In this document: piece by piece, positions 39,553 through 48,218 of the stretch
Layout of the letters: the number at the start of each line of letters is the position of its first letter
Numbering within the stretch: the first letter of the stretch is position 1
NCBI GenBank assembly: GCA_903835075.1
Contig: CAILLM010000002.1
Location: 18,460 to 82,459, forward strand
DNA: 64,000 nucleotides
Origin: Candidatus Staskawiczbacteria bacterium
GTDB taxonomy: Bacteria > Patescibacteria > Paceibacteria > Paceibacterales > Staskawiczbacteraceae
Direction: 5' to 3'
Made by a program: the position numbers and the translations under genes
Notes under the pieces: model-generated
Databases searched by the model: none
What the model was told of the DNA's origin: nothing
What the model saw: the letters and a program-made list of their open reading frames with translations, nothing else

Positions 39553-41256
39553 ATGGAACAAGAAATTAAATTATGCCAAAATTGTAAAAAGGACTTTACT
39601 ATAGAGCCTCAAGATTTTGATTTCTATGAAAAAATGAAAGTGCCAGCTCCAACGTTTTGTCCGGAATGTAGGTTTCAACGTCGCATAATGTTTCGCAATG
39701 AAAGGACGCTTTATAAGCGAAAGTGTGATTTGTGTGGCAAGGATGTGGTGACAATTTTTTCTTTAGATTCAAAATTGATTGTGTATTGCCAATCGTGTTG
39801 GTGGTCGGACAAATGGGACGATGGTGAATATTTTTTAGATTATAACCCAGAAAAACCGTTTTTTGAGCAAATGATTGAATTGCAGAAAAAAACTCCGCAT
39901 ATGGCTTTAGTGAGTGAATATGCAACATTGATTAACAGTGATTATGTAAATCACGCAGGAGGGCTTAAAAATTGTTATTTAATCTTTAACGCTGATTTTT
40001 GTGAAAATGTTTTATACTCAACAGTAGTTGTTCGAGTTAAAGATTCTTTGGATTGCCATATGGTTGGCGAATCAGAGCTTATGTATGAAGACATTGATAG
40101 CACGGGTTATAAGCTATTTTTCTCCGAAAGTTGCACAAAATGTAGTGAATCTTATTTTTTAAAAAGTTGCATTGGTTGTGATAATTGTTTTGGTTGCATT
40201 AATTTAAGAAATAAAAAATACTGCATTTTTAATCAGCAATTTACGCGAGAAGAATATTTTGAAAAAATTAAGGAATACAAACTTAACAGTCATAGTGAAT
40301 TGTTGAAGATTAGAAAAATAGTCGATGATTTTTGGTTGAAATATCCTAATAAATTTATGCACAAAGACGCCCAGTGCGTCAATGTTTCTGGGGAATATGT
40401 TTTTCGTGCAAAAAATGCTTTAAACTGTTATCAGGCGCGCGAGCTGGAAGATGCTCGTTATTGTCAGTTTATAACAATGCCACCGGCTAAAGATATTTAT
40501 GATCTTACCGAGTGGGGGATGGGTGTTCAGCGGGTAGTAGATGTCACGGGCGTTGGCGATGGGGCTGACATGGTCAAATTTAGCATGAATGCCTGGCATC
40601 AAGGAACTATGGAGGTGGAATATGGGATGTATAATATATCATGTCAAAATGTTTTTGGTTGCATTAACCAGAAGAAAAAACAATATAGTATTTTAAATAA
40701 GAAGTATTCGTCGGAGGAATATTTTGCTTTGCGTGCGCAAATCATAGAAGACATGGAAAAAAATCCTTATGTTGATTCTGTGGGAAGAATTTGGCATTAT
40801 GGAGATTTCTTGCCATATGACTTAAGCCCATTCACATATAACGAATCTCAAGCAATACAATATTACCCGCTTTCTAAAGAAGAAATTTTAAAAAAGGGAT
40901 GGACATGGCGTGAGCCAGTTACGAGCAGTCACGTTATAACAATACCGGCCAATAAAATCCCCGACAATATTAATGAAACACAAGATTCAATATTAAGAGA
41001 AATTTTAGGATGCGATTTGTGCGGTAAAGCTTTTAAAATAACTTCGGCTGAGTTCGCGCTTTTAAAGCGTTTTGGATTTTCTGTTCCACATTTTTGCTCG
41101 GATTGTCGGCATATGGAGCGCATTAAACGAATTAACCCGCCTAAATTATGGAATCGTAATTGTGCTAAATGCAACACAGCATTTCAAACATCTTACGCGC
41201 CCGATAGGCCGGAAATTGTGTATTGCGAAGGCTGTTACAATAACGAAGTAAATTAA
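39553..41256 (+). CDS. Large Cys-rich zinc-ribbon protein, paralogue 1
   Basis: A 567-residue soluble protein. The N-terminus has zinc-ribbon pairs (CQNCKKDF ... FCPECRFQRR ... CDLCGKD ... YCQSCWW). The middle has scattered Cys-x-x-Cys ('CTKCSESYFLKSC', 'CDNCFGCINLRNKKYCIFN') and a repeated 'QFTREEYFEKI'-type unit. The C-terminus repeats the opening module (CDLCGKAF ... FCSDCRHMERI ... CAKCNTAF ... YCEGCYNNEVN). About 30 cysteines suggest several structural zincs. I know no function. Tandem with a 555-residue paralogue. Confidence 0.75.
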   Translation: MEQEIKLCQNCKKDFTIEPQDFDFYEKMKVPAPTFCPECRFQRRIMFRNERTLYKRKCDLCGKDVVTIFSLDSKLIVYCQSCWWSDKWDDGEYFLDYNPEKPFFEQMIELQKKTPHMALVSEYATLINSDYVNHAGGLKNCYLIFNADFCENVLYSTVVVRVKDSLDCHMVGESELMYEDIDSTGYKLFFSESCTKCSESYFLKSCIGCDNCFGCINLRNKKYCIFNQQFTREEYFEKIKEYKLNSHSELLKIRKIVDDFWLKYPNKFMHKDAQCVNVSGEYVFRAKNALNCYQARELEDARYCQFITMPPAKDIYDLTEWGMGVQRVVDVTGVGDGADMVKFSMNAWHQGTMEVEYGMYNISCQNVFGCINQKKKQYSILNKKYSSEEYFALRAQIIEDMEKNPYVDSVGRIWHYGDFLPYDLSPFTYNESQAIQYYPLSKEEILKKGWTWREPVTSSHVITIPANKIPDNINETQDSILREILGCDLCGKAFKITSAEFALLKRFGFSVPHFCSDCRHMERIKRINPPKLWNRNCAKCNTAFQTSYAPDRPEIVYCEGCYNNEVN

Positions 41257-41310
41257 TATAGAAACAGCCGAAGTCCTGAGCCGTGCCGAAGGACGAAACT
41301 TGCTACCAGC
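41257..41310 (+). repeat. Repeat-containing 3' flank, copy 1
   Basis: The 3' flank, including AGTCCTGAGCCGTGCCGAAG, is nearly identical to that after the second paralogue (43071-43124). The identity starts inside both coding ends. Confidence 0.7.
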
Positions 41311-41334
41311 AAGAAGTTGCATAAAATTAAAGAT

Positions 41335-41362
41335 AACTTTTTTGCCACGTGGCAAAAAAGTT
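41335..41362. terminator. Perfect 28-bp palindrome between the Cys-rich paralogues
   Basis: Half AACTTTTTTGCCAC and its exact complement. It is a possible bidirectional terminator or operator 40 bp before the second paralogue. Confidence 0.6.
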
Positions 41363-41402
41363 AGGTTAATGAGTATTAACTTAAGTAACTTGCAGTAAAA
41401 GC

Positions 41403-43070
41403 ATGGAACAAGATGCGCGTAATTGTCAGAATTGCAAAAGCGAGTTTGTAATTGAGCCCGATGATTTTGCGTTTTACGAAAAAATGAAGGTACCAGCACC
41501 AACATTTTGCCCAGAGTGCAGGAGACGAAGAAGATTGTCTTGGCGAAATGATTTTGTTTTTTATAATCGTAATTGTGATTTGTGCAAAAGAAACATAATT
41601 TCAATTTATTCTCCGGATAGCCCTCAAGTAATTTATTGCAATAAATGTTGGTGGGGTGATGGCTGGGATCCAAAAAAATATGCACAAGATTTTGATTTTA
41701 GCCGTACTTTTTTTGAGCAATTTAAAGAATTTCGCCTAAAAGTGCCAACTCTTGCTTTAACTAATGACAATAATATAGGAAGTGAAAATTGTGAATATAC
41801 GCAAAATTTTGCTTTGGGTAAAAATTGCTATATGACAATGGTTTCTTGGAAGGTTGAAAATTGTATGTACACTTGTTATGCCGCTGAAACAAAAGACACA
41901 GTGGATTCAATGGGAATTTTTAGCACTGGCGAAGGTCTTTACGAGGTAATGTATAGTGAAAAATGTTTTGGATGTAGAAATATCTATGGTTCTTCAAGTC
42001 TTATGAATTGCGCCTATTGTACAGAATGCGTGGGCTGTGAAAATTGCTTTATGTGTATAAACTTGCGGAATAAGCAATATTATATTTTAAATAAACCCTA
42101 TTCCAAAGAGGAGTACGAAAAGATTATAAATTCTTATAAATTAGAAACGCTTAGCGGAAGCGAAAAAGCCAGAGTTGAATTTGAGGCTTTTTTACGCACT
42201 CAGCCAAGGAGATTTGTTTCTTCAAGGAATTGCGTTAATTGCACGGGAAACAACATAATTAATAGCAAAAATGCAAAAAATGTTTTTCATTGTCGCAGAT
42301 CGGAAGATTCTAAATATTTAGAGAATGGCGATACCCAAAAAGATAGTTATGACTTGTGCGTTGGTGGGGAACTTTCAGAATGTTATGAGGGTATAACTCC
42401 AGATAACTCAAACAAAGCATTGTTTTCTATTTATACATGGAAATGCATGGATGTAGCTTATTCGGAATTTTTGCAATCTTCAAAAAATTGTTTTGGCAGT
42501 GTTGCTTTAAAACATGGTGAATATTCAATTTTTAATAAACAATACACCAAAGAAGAATATTTTAAGTTAAAAGATGAAATTATAGAGCATATGAAAAAAA
42601 GTGGAGAATGGGGGGAGTTTTTTCCAATAAATTACTCACCATTTTCCTATAATGAATCCATGGCAATGGTAGATTTTCCTTTAACAAAAGAAGAAGCTTT
42701 GATAAAAGGTCTTAATTGGCAAGATAATATTCAGGAAACCAAGGGCAAAACAACTTTAAAAAATATTCCAGATAGCATAAATAATGTTGAGGATTCAATT
42801 TTAAATGAAATTTTAGAATGTTCTGTTTGTGAAAGAAATTATAAAATAGTTACTGATGAGCTGGCTTTTTATAGAAAATGGAAAATTCCAGTACCTACAA
42901 AATGCTTTTTTTGTAGAATTAAAAAAAGACTAGAAATTCGCGGGCCATCTAGGCTTTGGCATAGGAATTGCATGAATAAAGGTTGCACAAATGAATTTGA
43001 AACCAGCTATGCGCCCAACAGGCCGGAAATTGTGTATTGCGAAGGCTGTTACAATAACGAAGTAAATTAA
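41403..43070 (+). CDS. Large Cys-rich zinc-ribbon protein, paralogue 2
   Basis: A 555-residue sibling of the preceding gene with the same plan: CQNCKSEF ... FCPECRRRRR ... CDLCKRN ... YCNKCWW, a central 'CAYCTECVGCENCFMCINLRNKQYYILN' block, and a C-terminal copy of the ribbon (CSVCERNY ... CFFCRIKKR ... YCEGCYNNEVN). The last residues of both paralogues and the DNA after them are almost identical, although the rest has diverged. Function unknown. Confidence 0.75.
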   Translation: MEQDARNCQNCKSEFVIEPDDFAFYEKMKVPAPTFCPECRRRRRLSWRNDFVFYNRNCDLCKRNIISIYSPDSPQVIYCNKCWWGDGWDPKKYAQDFDFSRTFFEQFKEFRLKVPTLALTNDNNIGSENCEYTQNFALGKNCYMTMVSWKVENCMYTCYAAETKDTVDSMGIFSTGEGLYEVMYSEKCFGCRNIYGSSSLMNCAYCTECVGCENCFMCINLRNKQYYILNKPYSKEEYEKIINSYKLETLSGSEKARVEFEAFLRTQPRRFVSSRNCVNCTGNNIINSKNAKNVFHCRRSEDSKYLENGDTQKDSYDLCVGGELSECYEGITPDNSNKALFSIYTWKCMDVAYSEFLQSSKNCFGSVALKHGEYSIFNKQYTKEEYFKLKDEIIEHMKKSGEWGEFFPINYSPFSYNESMAMVDFPLTKEEALIKGLNWQDNIQETKGKTTLKNIPDSINNVEDSILNEILECSVCERNYKIVTDELAFYRKWKIPVPTKCFFCRIKKRLEIRGPSRLWHRNCMNKGCTNEFETSYAPNRPEIVYCEGCYNNEVN

Positions 43071-43124
43071 TATAAAAACAGCCGAAGTCCTGAGCCGTGC
43101 CGAAGGGCGAAACTTGTTACCAAA
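43071..43124 (+). repeat. Repeat-containing 3' flank, copy 2
   Basis: Matches 41257-41310 with few differences, including the dispersed AGTCCTGAGCCGTGCCGAAG repeat. Confidence 0.7.
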
Positions 43125-43162
43125 ATGAAGTCTCCTAGTATATTAGGTAGTAAAAAAAACAC

Positions 43163-43188
43163 AATAACCGACTAAATTGGTCGGTTAT
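43163..43188 (+). other. Hairpin before prfB
   Basis: ATAACCGAC/GTCGGTTAT with an AT loop, without a T-run. May end the upstream transcript or structure the prfB leader. Confidence 0.5.
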
Positions 43189-43278
43189 GCGATGAAAAGA
43201 CGAATTTAATCCCATGAAAAGTTCACATTACGATTTGGACTTTTTTCTTTATGAAAAATATGATAAACTTGAAATAAC

Positions 43279-44368
43279 ATGGCAGAAATAACTCCACAAA
43301 TTGAAGAGCTTGAATCACGCCTCCAGAATTTGGGAGACCGTCTTTGACATAACCGGAAAAGAAAAGAAATTAAAAGAATTAGAAGACGAGTCTGTAACGC
43401 CAGATTTTTGGAATAATAACGAACATGCAACAGAAGTTCAGCAAGAAATTTCAGAAATAAAAAATGAGATTTCAGCTTTAGAAGAAATAAAGAAAGATAT
43501 AACCGCCTTCGCCGAAGGCTTCGGCGAGTCAAGGGAAGATTTAAATAAAAAGATAGAAAAATTGGAATTTAAAACCTATTTATCTGGCAAATATGACAAA
43601 AATAATGCAATTTTAGAAATATTTTCTGGCGCAGGTGGGCAAGATTCGCAAGATTGGTCAACAATGCTTTTACGAATGTATGAGAGATATTGCAACAGCA
43701 AGGGTTGGAAAACTGAAATTTTACATCAAGCATTTGGAGAGGGTGGTGGACCAGAAGGAAGAATTGGCACAAAATCTGTCACAATAGAAATAAAGGGAAG
43801 TCATGCATATGGATTTTTGAAAAAAGAAGCAGGGGTGCACAGGCTAGTAAGGCTTTCACCGTTTAATTCGCAAAAACTTAGACACACTTCCTTTGCTTTA
43901 GTAAATGTTTTGCCCGAGATAAAGGATAGCGAATTATCCGCCCTAGGCGGACCAGCCTCGGGCTGGGAAATTAGGCCAGATGATTTAAAAATTGATACCT
44001 TTAAGGCTTCTGGACCAGGCGGACAGTATGTTAACAAAACAGAATCAGCAGTAAGAATTACGCACATACCAACGGGAATTGTTGTGGCTTCACAAACCGA
44101 AAGATTGCAGGGAAAGAACAAAGATAAGGCAATGAAAATATTGGTTGCAAAACTATACCAGTTGCGCGAAGAACAACACGTAAAAGAAATTAAAGAAATA
44201 AAAGGGGAAAACATTTCTGTGCGTTTTGGAAATCAAATAAGGTCTTATGTTTTACACCCATATAAAATGGTAAAAGACTTACGCACACTTTACGAAGCAT
44301 CTGATGCAGAAGGAGTTTTAGATGGGGATTTAGAAAAATTTATTGAAGCTGAAATAAAACATGATTAA
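43279..44368 (+). CDS. prfB: Peptide chain release factor 2 with programmed +1 frameshift
   Basis: Translation starts at 43279 (MAEITPQIEELESRLQNLGDRL), reaches CTT TGA C at 43342-43348, and continues after a +1 shift as 'DITGKEKKLKELE...'. This is the classical autoregulatory site: RF2 shortage at UGA favours shifting. A TTGGGAG stretch lies just before it. The main frame has the RF2 'SPF' tripeptide (RLSPFNSQKLRHTSF) and the catalytic GGQ (SGPGGQYVNKTES). Join 43279-43344 with 43346-44368. A palindromic insert (43505-43527) adds 'AFAEGFGES'. Confidence 0.95.
43505..43527. repeat. Palindromic element inside prfB
   Basis: GCCTTCGCCGAAGGC followed by TTCGGCGA, in frame in the N-terminal helical domain. 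Confidence 0.6.
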
Positions 44369-45041
44369 ATTTAATAAAGTAGAAAAAATTTATCCTCCTG
44401 AGACGCTAGTTTTTGATGAGATTTCTTTTCAAATAAAAAAGGGGGAGTTCGTGTCATTTGTTGGAAAGTCGGGAGCTGGAAAAACCACTTTGTTGTATAT
44501 GATTTTGGGCCTGGAGATGCCAACTTCCGGAGAAGTTTATTTTGAAGATGTTAATTTAAGTGAAGCTAGCCATGATAAAATCCAAGAGCTGAGAAGAAAA
44601 ATAGGTGTTATTCATCAGGACTATAAATTATTACCCAAAAAAACTGTTTACGAAAATGTGTCTTATGTTATGGAAGTAGAAGGTAAAGATGCAGAGGAAA
44701 TAGAAAGAGAAGTCCCCAAAGTTTTGGAAGTGATTGGCTTGGAAAGTAAGGTTAATAATTTCCCAAATGAACTTTCTGGTGGGGAAAAACAAAGATTAGC
44801 TATTGCTAGGGCACTTGTTAACCAGCCAGACATTATTATTGCCGACGAACCAACGGGTAACTTAGACCCTTACAACACCTATGAAGTAATTTCTCTTCTA
44901 AGAAAAATAAATGAAGCAGGTAAAACAATAATTTTAGCTACGCACGACAGAGAGGTTATAAATAAATTAGGCAAAAGGGTTATTACTTTAGAAAAAGGTA
45001 AAATATTAAGAGATGAAGCTGAGGGTAAATTTATCATTTAA
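44361..45041 (+). CDS. ftsE: Cell division ATP-binding protein FtsE
   Basis: An ABC-type ATPase of 226 residues: Walker A GKSGAGKTT, signature LSGGEKQR, Walker B IIIADEPTGNLD, switch His in 'ILATHD'. It pairs with FtsX to control septal peptidoglycan hydrolases. It overlaps prfB by 8 bp and precedes ftsX by 14 bp. Confidence 0.96.
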   Translation: MIKFNKVEKIYPPETLVFDEISFQIKKGEFVSFVGKSGAGKTTLLYMILGLEMPTSGEVYFEDVNLSEASHDKIQELRRKIGVIHQDYKLLPKKTVYENVSYVMEVEGKDAEEIEREVPKVLEVIGLESKVNNFPNELSGGEKQRLAIARALVNQPDIIIADEPTGNLDPYNTYEVISLLRKINEAGKTIILATHDREVINKLGKRVITLEKGKILRDEAEGKFII

Positions 45042-45055
45042 ATAATTTAAAAAAT

Positions 45056-45970
45056 ATGTTTACAAATTTTAAAAGAATAACAGACTTTGCAGTAAAAGAT
45101 TTTAGCAGAAACAAAGGCATTTCAATTGCTGCAATATTTGTTTTGGTGATTACAATTATGTTAGTTACTGGGTTATTCTTTTTTCAGGGCATGGTGGGTT
45201 ATTTAACAACTCAAATTCAAGATAAAATTGATATTACAGCTTATTTCAAAGATGGCACTGCTGAGCAAGATATTTTAAATGCAAAAGATGAAATTATAAA
45301 AATGTCTCCAAGTGTAAAAAATATAGAATATGTTTCTAAAGATCAGGCGTTGGCAACTTTTAATACAACACATCAATCGGACACGGTTTTATCACAAGCG
45401 TTGCAGGAAGTAGGAGTTAATCCATTTTTGCCTTCTTTGAATATCACAACAAACGGGGATGCTACTCAATATTCTCAAATTTCTAATCTTTTACAAACAG
45501 CGGATTTTAGTAATTTGGTTGACAGCGTAGATTATTCTCAGAAAAAAGATATCATTGAAAAAGTTTATTCCATAACATCTAAAATAAACTTAGTGGGCCT
45601 AATTTTGGGAATTATTTTAGTTATTTTAGCTATATTAGTAGTTTATAATACAATAAAACTTGCAATAGAAAATTCCAGCGAAGAAATTAGCACAATGAAA
45701 ATAGTTGGTGCGTCTGATTGGTTTATACGCGGACCATTTATCGTGCAAGGAGCAATTTATGGGTTAGTTTCATTTTTAGTTTGTATTGTTGTTACTGCTA
45801 TTGCTGCATTCTTTTTGTCTCCTCAAACAGCAATCGCTTTGCCAGGGTTTGATATGTTTGGTTATTTTATGAGTAATTTGTGGATTTTTATATTAATACA
45901 ATTGGGGTTTGGCGTAGGTGTAGGGGGAATTTCTAGTTTTATTGTTGTCAAAAAACACTTACAGGTATAA
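45056..45970 (+). CDS. ftsX: Cell division protein FtsX
   Basis: Four membrane helices: one near residues 23-45, three after residue 175, with the extracytoplasmic loop between (ITAYFKDGTAEQDI ... VEYVSKDQAL-type). 'EISTMKIVGASDWFIRGPFIVQGAIYG' is the conserved FtsX cytoplasmic loop. Partner of FtsE. Confidence 0.95.
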   Translation: MFTNFKRITDFAVKDFSRNKGISIAAIFVLVITIMLVTGLFFFQGMVGYLTTQIQDKIDITAYFKDGTAEQDILNAKDEIIKMSPSVKNIEYVSKDQALATFNTTHQSDTVLSQALQEVGVNPFLPSLNITTNGDATQYSQISNLLQTADFSNLVDSVDYSQKKDIIEKVYSITSKINLVGLILGIILVILAILVVYNTIKLAIENSSEEISTMKIVGASDWFIRGPFIVQGAIYGLVSFLVCIVVTAIAAFFLSPQTAIALPGFDMFGYFMSNLWIFILIQLGFGVGVGGISSFIVVKKHLQV

Positions 45971-45989
45971 TATAGACCGTAATATTGCG

Positions 45990-46080
45990 AGATCGTCCCT
46001 CGGCCGTAGCCCGTTGGTCTACAGCCTACGGGCGAGGCTAACGGCCCCGCCTTAGCGGGGTCCCGCTGTGGCGGGATAAG
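45990..46080. repeat. Cluster of three GC-rich hairpins after ftsX
   Basis: GCCGTAGCCCG...CGGGC, CCCCGCCTTAGCGGGG and CCCGCTGTGGCGGG lie in a row between ftsX and the GIY-YIG gene. They look like REP-type elements and may also terminate ftsEX transcription. Confidence 0.6.
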
Positions 46081-46088
46081 ACACTACT

Positions 46089-46328
46089 ATGTATTTTGTT
46101 TATATTCTCAAAAGTATAAAAGATTCTAAATATTATATTGGTCAAACCGAAAATTTAAGCGATAGGTTGAATAAGCATAACGTAGGACAAGTTAAATCAA
46201 CACGTAATAGAAGGCCTTTTGTTTTGATAAAATCAGAAATTTTTGATACAAGGAGTGAAGCTAGAAAAAGAGAAAATTATTTGAAAAAACTAAAGGGTGG
46301 TAATGAATTTAAAAAAATAATAAACTGA
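46089..46328 (+). CDS. GIY-YIG domain protein (79 aa)
   Basis: Contains 'YFVYILKSIKDSKYYIGQTENLSDRLNKHN' with intact Tyr strands (YVY-type, YIG) and Arg, and the Glu of 'ARKRENYLKK'. Similar to the 84-residue copy at 29973. Its flanks here are the REP-like hairpins and tRNA-Gln rather than a matched inverted repeat. Confidence 0.85.
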   Translation: MYFVYILKSIKDSKYYIGQTENLSDRLNKHNVGQVKSTRNRRPFVLIKSEIFDTRSEARKRENYLKKLKGGNEFKKIIN

Positions 46329-46346
46329 AGGATTTGTTTTCAGGGC

Positions 46347-46420
46347 TGCGGGATCGTCTAATGGTAGGACACGTCCCTCTGAAGGATGTTATCTAGGTTC
46401 GAGTCCTAGTCCCGCAGCCA
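46347..46420 (+). tRNA. tRNA-Gln(CTG)
   Basis: Acceptor TGCGGGA/TCCCGCA, anticodon stem CGTCC/GGATG, loop CTCTGAA, T-arm TAGGTTCGAGTCCTA, encoded CCA. It marks the left border of the accessory island. Confidence 0.95.
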
Positions 46421-46491
46421 TCACATGCTAAGTCAGGTGACTGAGATGCATGACGAAAAAAGCATGGTTGCGACCCGCAGCTTTGGAAATA

Positions 46492-46539
46492 AAACAAACT
46501 AAAAAGGCATAGAATTTTCCATGCCTTTTTAGTTTGTTT
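46492..46539 (-). terminator. Terminator of the retron unit
   Basis: A 19-bp perfect stem AAACAAACTAAAAAGGCAT / ATGCCTTTTTAGTTTGTTT starts at the stop codon of the reverse transcriptase gene. Confidence 0.85.
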
Positions 46540-48064
46540 ATAAGGTAACTTTTTGGGCATTATCAAATTGAGACTTAAGATCATCAAGCACCTTTTTCTT
46601 TTTAGTTAATGCGCGCATTCTGATTATACTGCTGCTAGCTTCTCCTAACTGTCCTAGACTATGCCCGGAATGATAAATTTCAACTTCATCTATAATTATA
46701 TATCGGTCATGTGATTCAAAGCGTCCTTTATCTTTCAGACTTTCTCTGCAATCAATTTGTATTTCTGGATGAAGATTAATGAGTTTTTTCAATTCACCGA
46801 TACAATCTTCATATTTCTTTTTATTCTCTTGTGATATTAAGAGCTTAAAATTTATTAGCTTATTTTTAGACAGTATGCTCTCCAATAGGCTAACGATAGT
46901 CCCCTTCAAATAATTATCAATAATAAAGATTTCTCGCGTGGCACAAAGGAATATCGTTTCCAGAAAATTCAACCCCTTATAAAGTTCACCCCGTACAAAA
47001 TGCTCTTCTTCCGGCCAGTTTTTTATTGGAATAATTTCAAATATTTTTTTTTCAGCTAGGCTGTTAAATTTTTCTGCGAGTATTCTATATGTATTGTCTC
47101 CTTTAGTTTTAATCTGTTTTATGAAATTTATTTTACCCTTAAGGGATTCATAGAAATCTGTACAATATTTATTTTGGTATTGTGCGCTGGCATTTTTTAT
47201 TCCGAATTTTTTCCAAATATGTAGCATCATTCGTACCTCTTTTATGAACTCTCTCTTAACATTAGGAAACTTATTAACAATAAGACCAGTGACTTCTTGT
47301 CTTTCCGTATAAAAGCGGATCCTTGTTTTGTTAGGATTTATTTCAAATCCATTTCCAACAACTATCTCATTTAATTTTGGTCCAGCAATCCATTCGCTAG
47401 CACCACCCTCAAGCATATTCTGAGAAAATCCGTTTCTATTATTAGTTGAGAATACTATATCGTCAGCGTATCTGGAGTATATGCAATGCTCTTCGTACGC
47501 AAAGTGCTGTAATTGATAGTCTAATTTAGAACAAATCATGTTAGAAATTATCGGTGATGTCGGAGCGCCTTGAGGTAAAACACCCTTATGACAACAGAAA
47601 CCAGCTATTATTGTAGCGCCATTTTTAGATAAGCCATATGGAAAAGCTTGCAATATGCCACGAATTCTTCCAAAATGAATCGTCGGAAAAAAATCTTTTA
47701 GATCGATGTTTAGCAATGCTTTATGACGTATGTGTTTCTCGGCATTTGTGATGATGCTTTTTCCTTGTCGAAAACCGTGTACTGAAGCCCTGCCGATATA
47801 TATTAAGGAGAGTACATGAGCCAATCTACGTTGAATAAATTTTAATTTATATTTTGGAGATAGAATTTGTCTTTTTTCACCAGATTTTTTATTTATAAAA
47901 AATTCCGTATAATGTTTTTCTTGATATCTTGTTTCGCCAAATATTCTTTCTAAAGCATAAGCATTAAATTCAAGTAAGTCAGCAAGCGTCCCAAAATTAC
48001 TCACTCTGTGAAATTTTTCAATTAATTCATCGTCAGTTGCTTTAAATGATGGTCGCATATGCAT
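46538..48064 (-). CDS. Retron-type reverse transcriptase fused to a PLD-like C-terminal domain
   Basis: About 508 residues from the ATG at 48064. The RT part carries retron-clade marks: 'SVHGFRQGKSIITNAEKH' (the NAxxH motif, N107-H111), 'NIDLKDFFPTIHF', 'GVLPQGAPTSPIISN', the catalytic SRYADD (199-202) and 'VTGLIV' (the VTG motif, 258-260). From about residue 348 a separate domain begins, with 'FLETIFLCATREIFIIDNYL' and then 'SHDRYIIIDEVEIYHSGHS', which fits the phospholipase-D pattern HxKx4D...GS/H with Lys replaced by Arg (H452, R454, D459). The domain is a candidate effector. The start is set by the msr-msd arm that ends just before it. Confidence 0.85.
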   Translation of the reverse strand: MHMRPSFKATDDELIEKFHRVSNFGTLADLLEFNAYALERIFGETRYQEKHYTEFFINKKSGEKRQILSPKYKLKFIQRRLAHVLSLIYIGRASVHGFRQGKSIITNAEKHIRHKALLNIDLKDFFPTIHFGRIRGILQAFPYGLSKNGATIIAGFCCHKGVLPQGAPTSPIISNMICSKLDYQLQHFAYEEHCIYSRYADDIVFSTNNRNGFSQNMLEGGASEWIAGPKLNEIVVGNGFEINPNKTRIRFYTERQEVTGLIVNKFPNVKREFIKEVRMMLHIWKKFGIKNASAQYQNKYCTDFYESLKGKINFIKQIKTKGDNTYRILAEKFNSLAEKKIFEIIPIKNWPEEEHFVRGELYKGLNFLETIFLCATREIFIIDNYLKGTIVSLLESILSKNKLINFKLLISQENKKKYEDCIGELKKLINLHPEIQIDCRESLKDKGRFESHDRYIIIDEVEIYHSGHSLGQLGEASSSIIRMRALTKKKKVLDDLKSQFDNAQKVTL

Positions 48065-48070
48065 ATCTTT

Positions 48071-48215
48071 TTGGGGGCAAAGATATATTCTCACTTTGCG
48101 CATGAACATAAGCAAACACTATAACTGCGCCTAGCACGCCACAGGCGTGATCCTATGAACTTTTTAAAAATCGCCGCGAATACACAGCGTAATCAATATT
48201 TATCTTTGCCCCCAA
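48071..48215 (-). ncRNA. Candidate retron msr-msd RNA
   Basis: Bounded by a perfect 15-bp inverted repeat, TTGGGGGCAAAGATA at 48215-48201 and its complement at 48085-48071, acting as a1/a2 arms. Inside, on the minus strand, are hairpins CGCTG/CGGCG (loop TGTATTCG), CACGCC-TGT-GGCGTG and a longer GCGCA...TGCGC stem. It ends 7 bp before the reverse transcriptase ATG, the position expected of a retron RNA. The branching guanosine and RT start point cannot be fixed by eye. Confidence 0.7.
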
Positions 48216-48218
48216 TTT

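Noticed and set aside
41146..41685. Minus-strand frame spanning the gap between the Cys-rich paralogues
   Set aside because: Antisense to both genes and to a perfect palindrome; the sequence is the complement of conserved Cys motifs.
43301..43345. Start of prfB at an internal Met in the main frame
   Set aside because: The upstream frame with CTTTGAC supplies the conserved RF2 N-terminus and explains the shift; the internal start gives a non-homologous beginning.
46393..46587. Minus-strand frame across tRNA-Gln
   Set aside because: It is antisense to the tRNA and overlaps the retron terminator; no coding character.
48065..48115. Upstream extension of the reverse transcriptase to 48115
   Set aside because: It would translate the 3' arm of the inverted repeat, which is better explained as the end of the msr-msd RNA.
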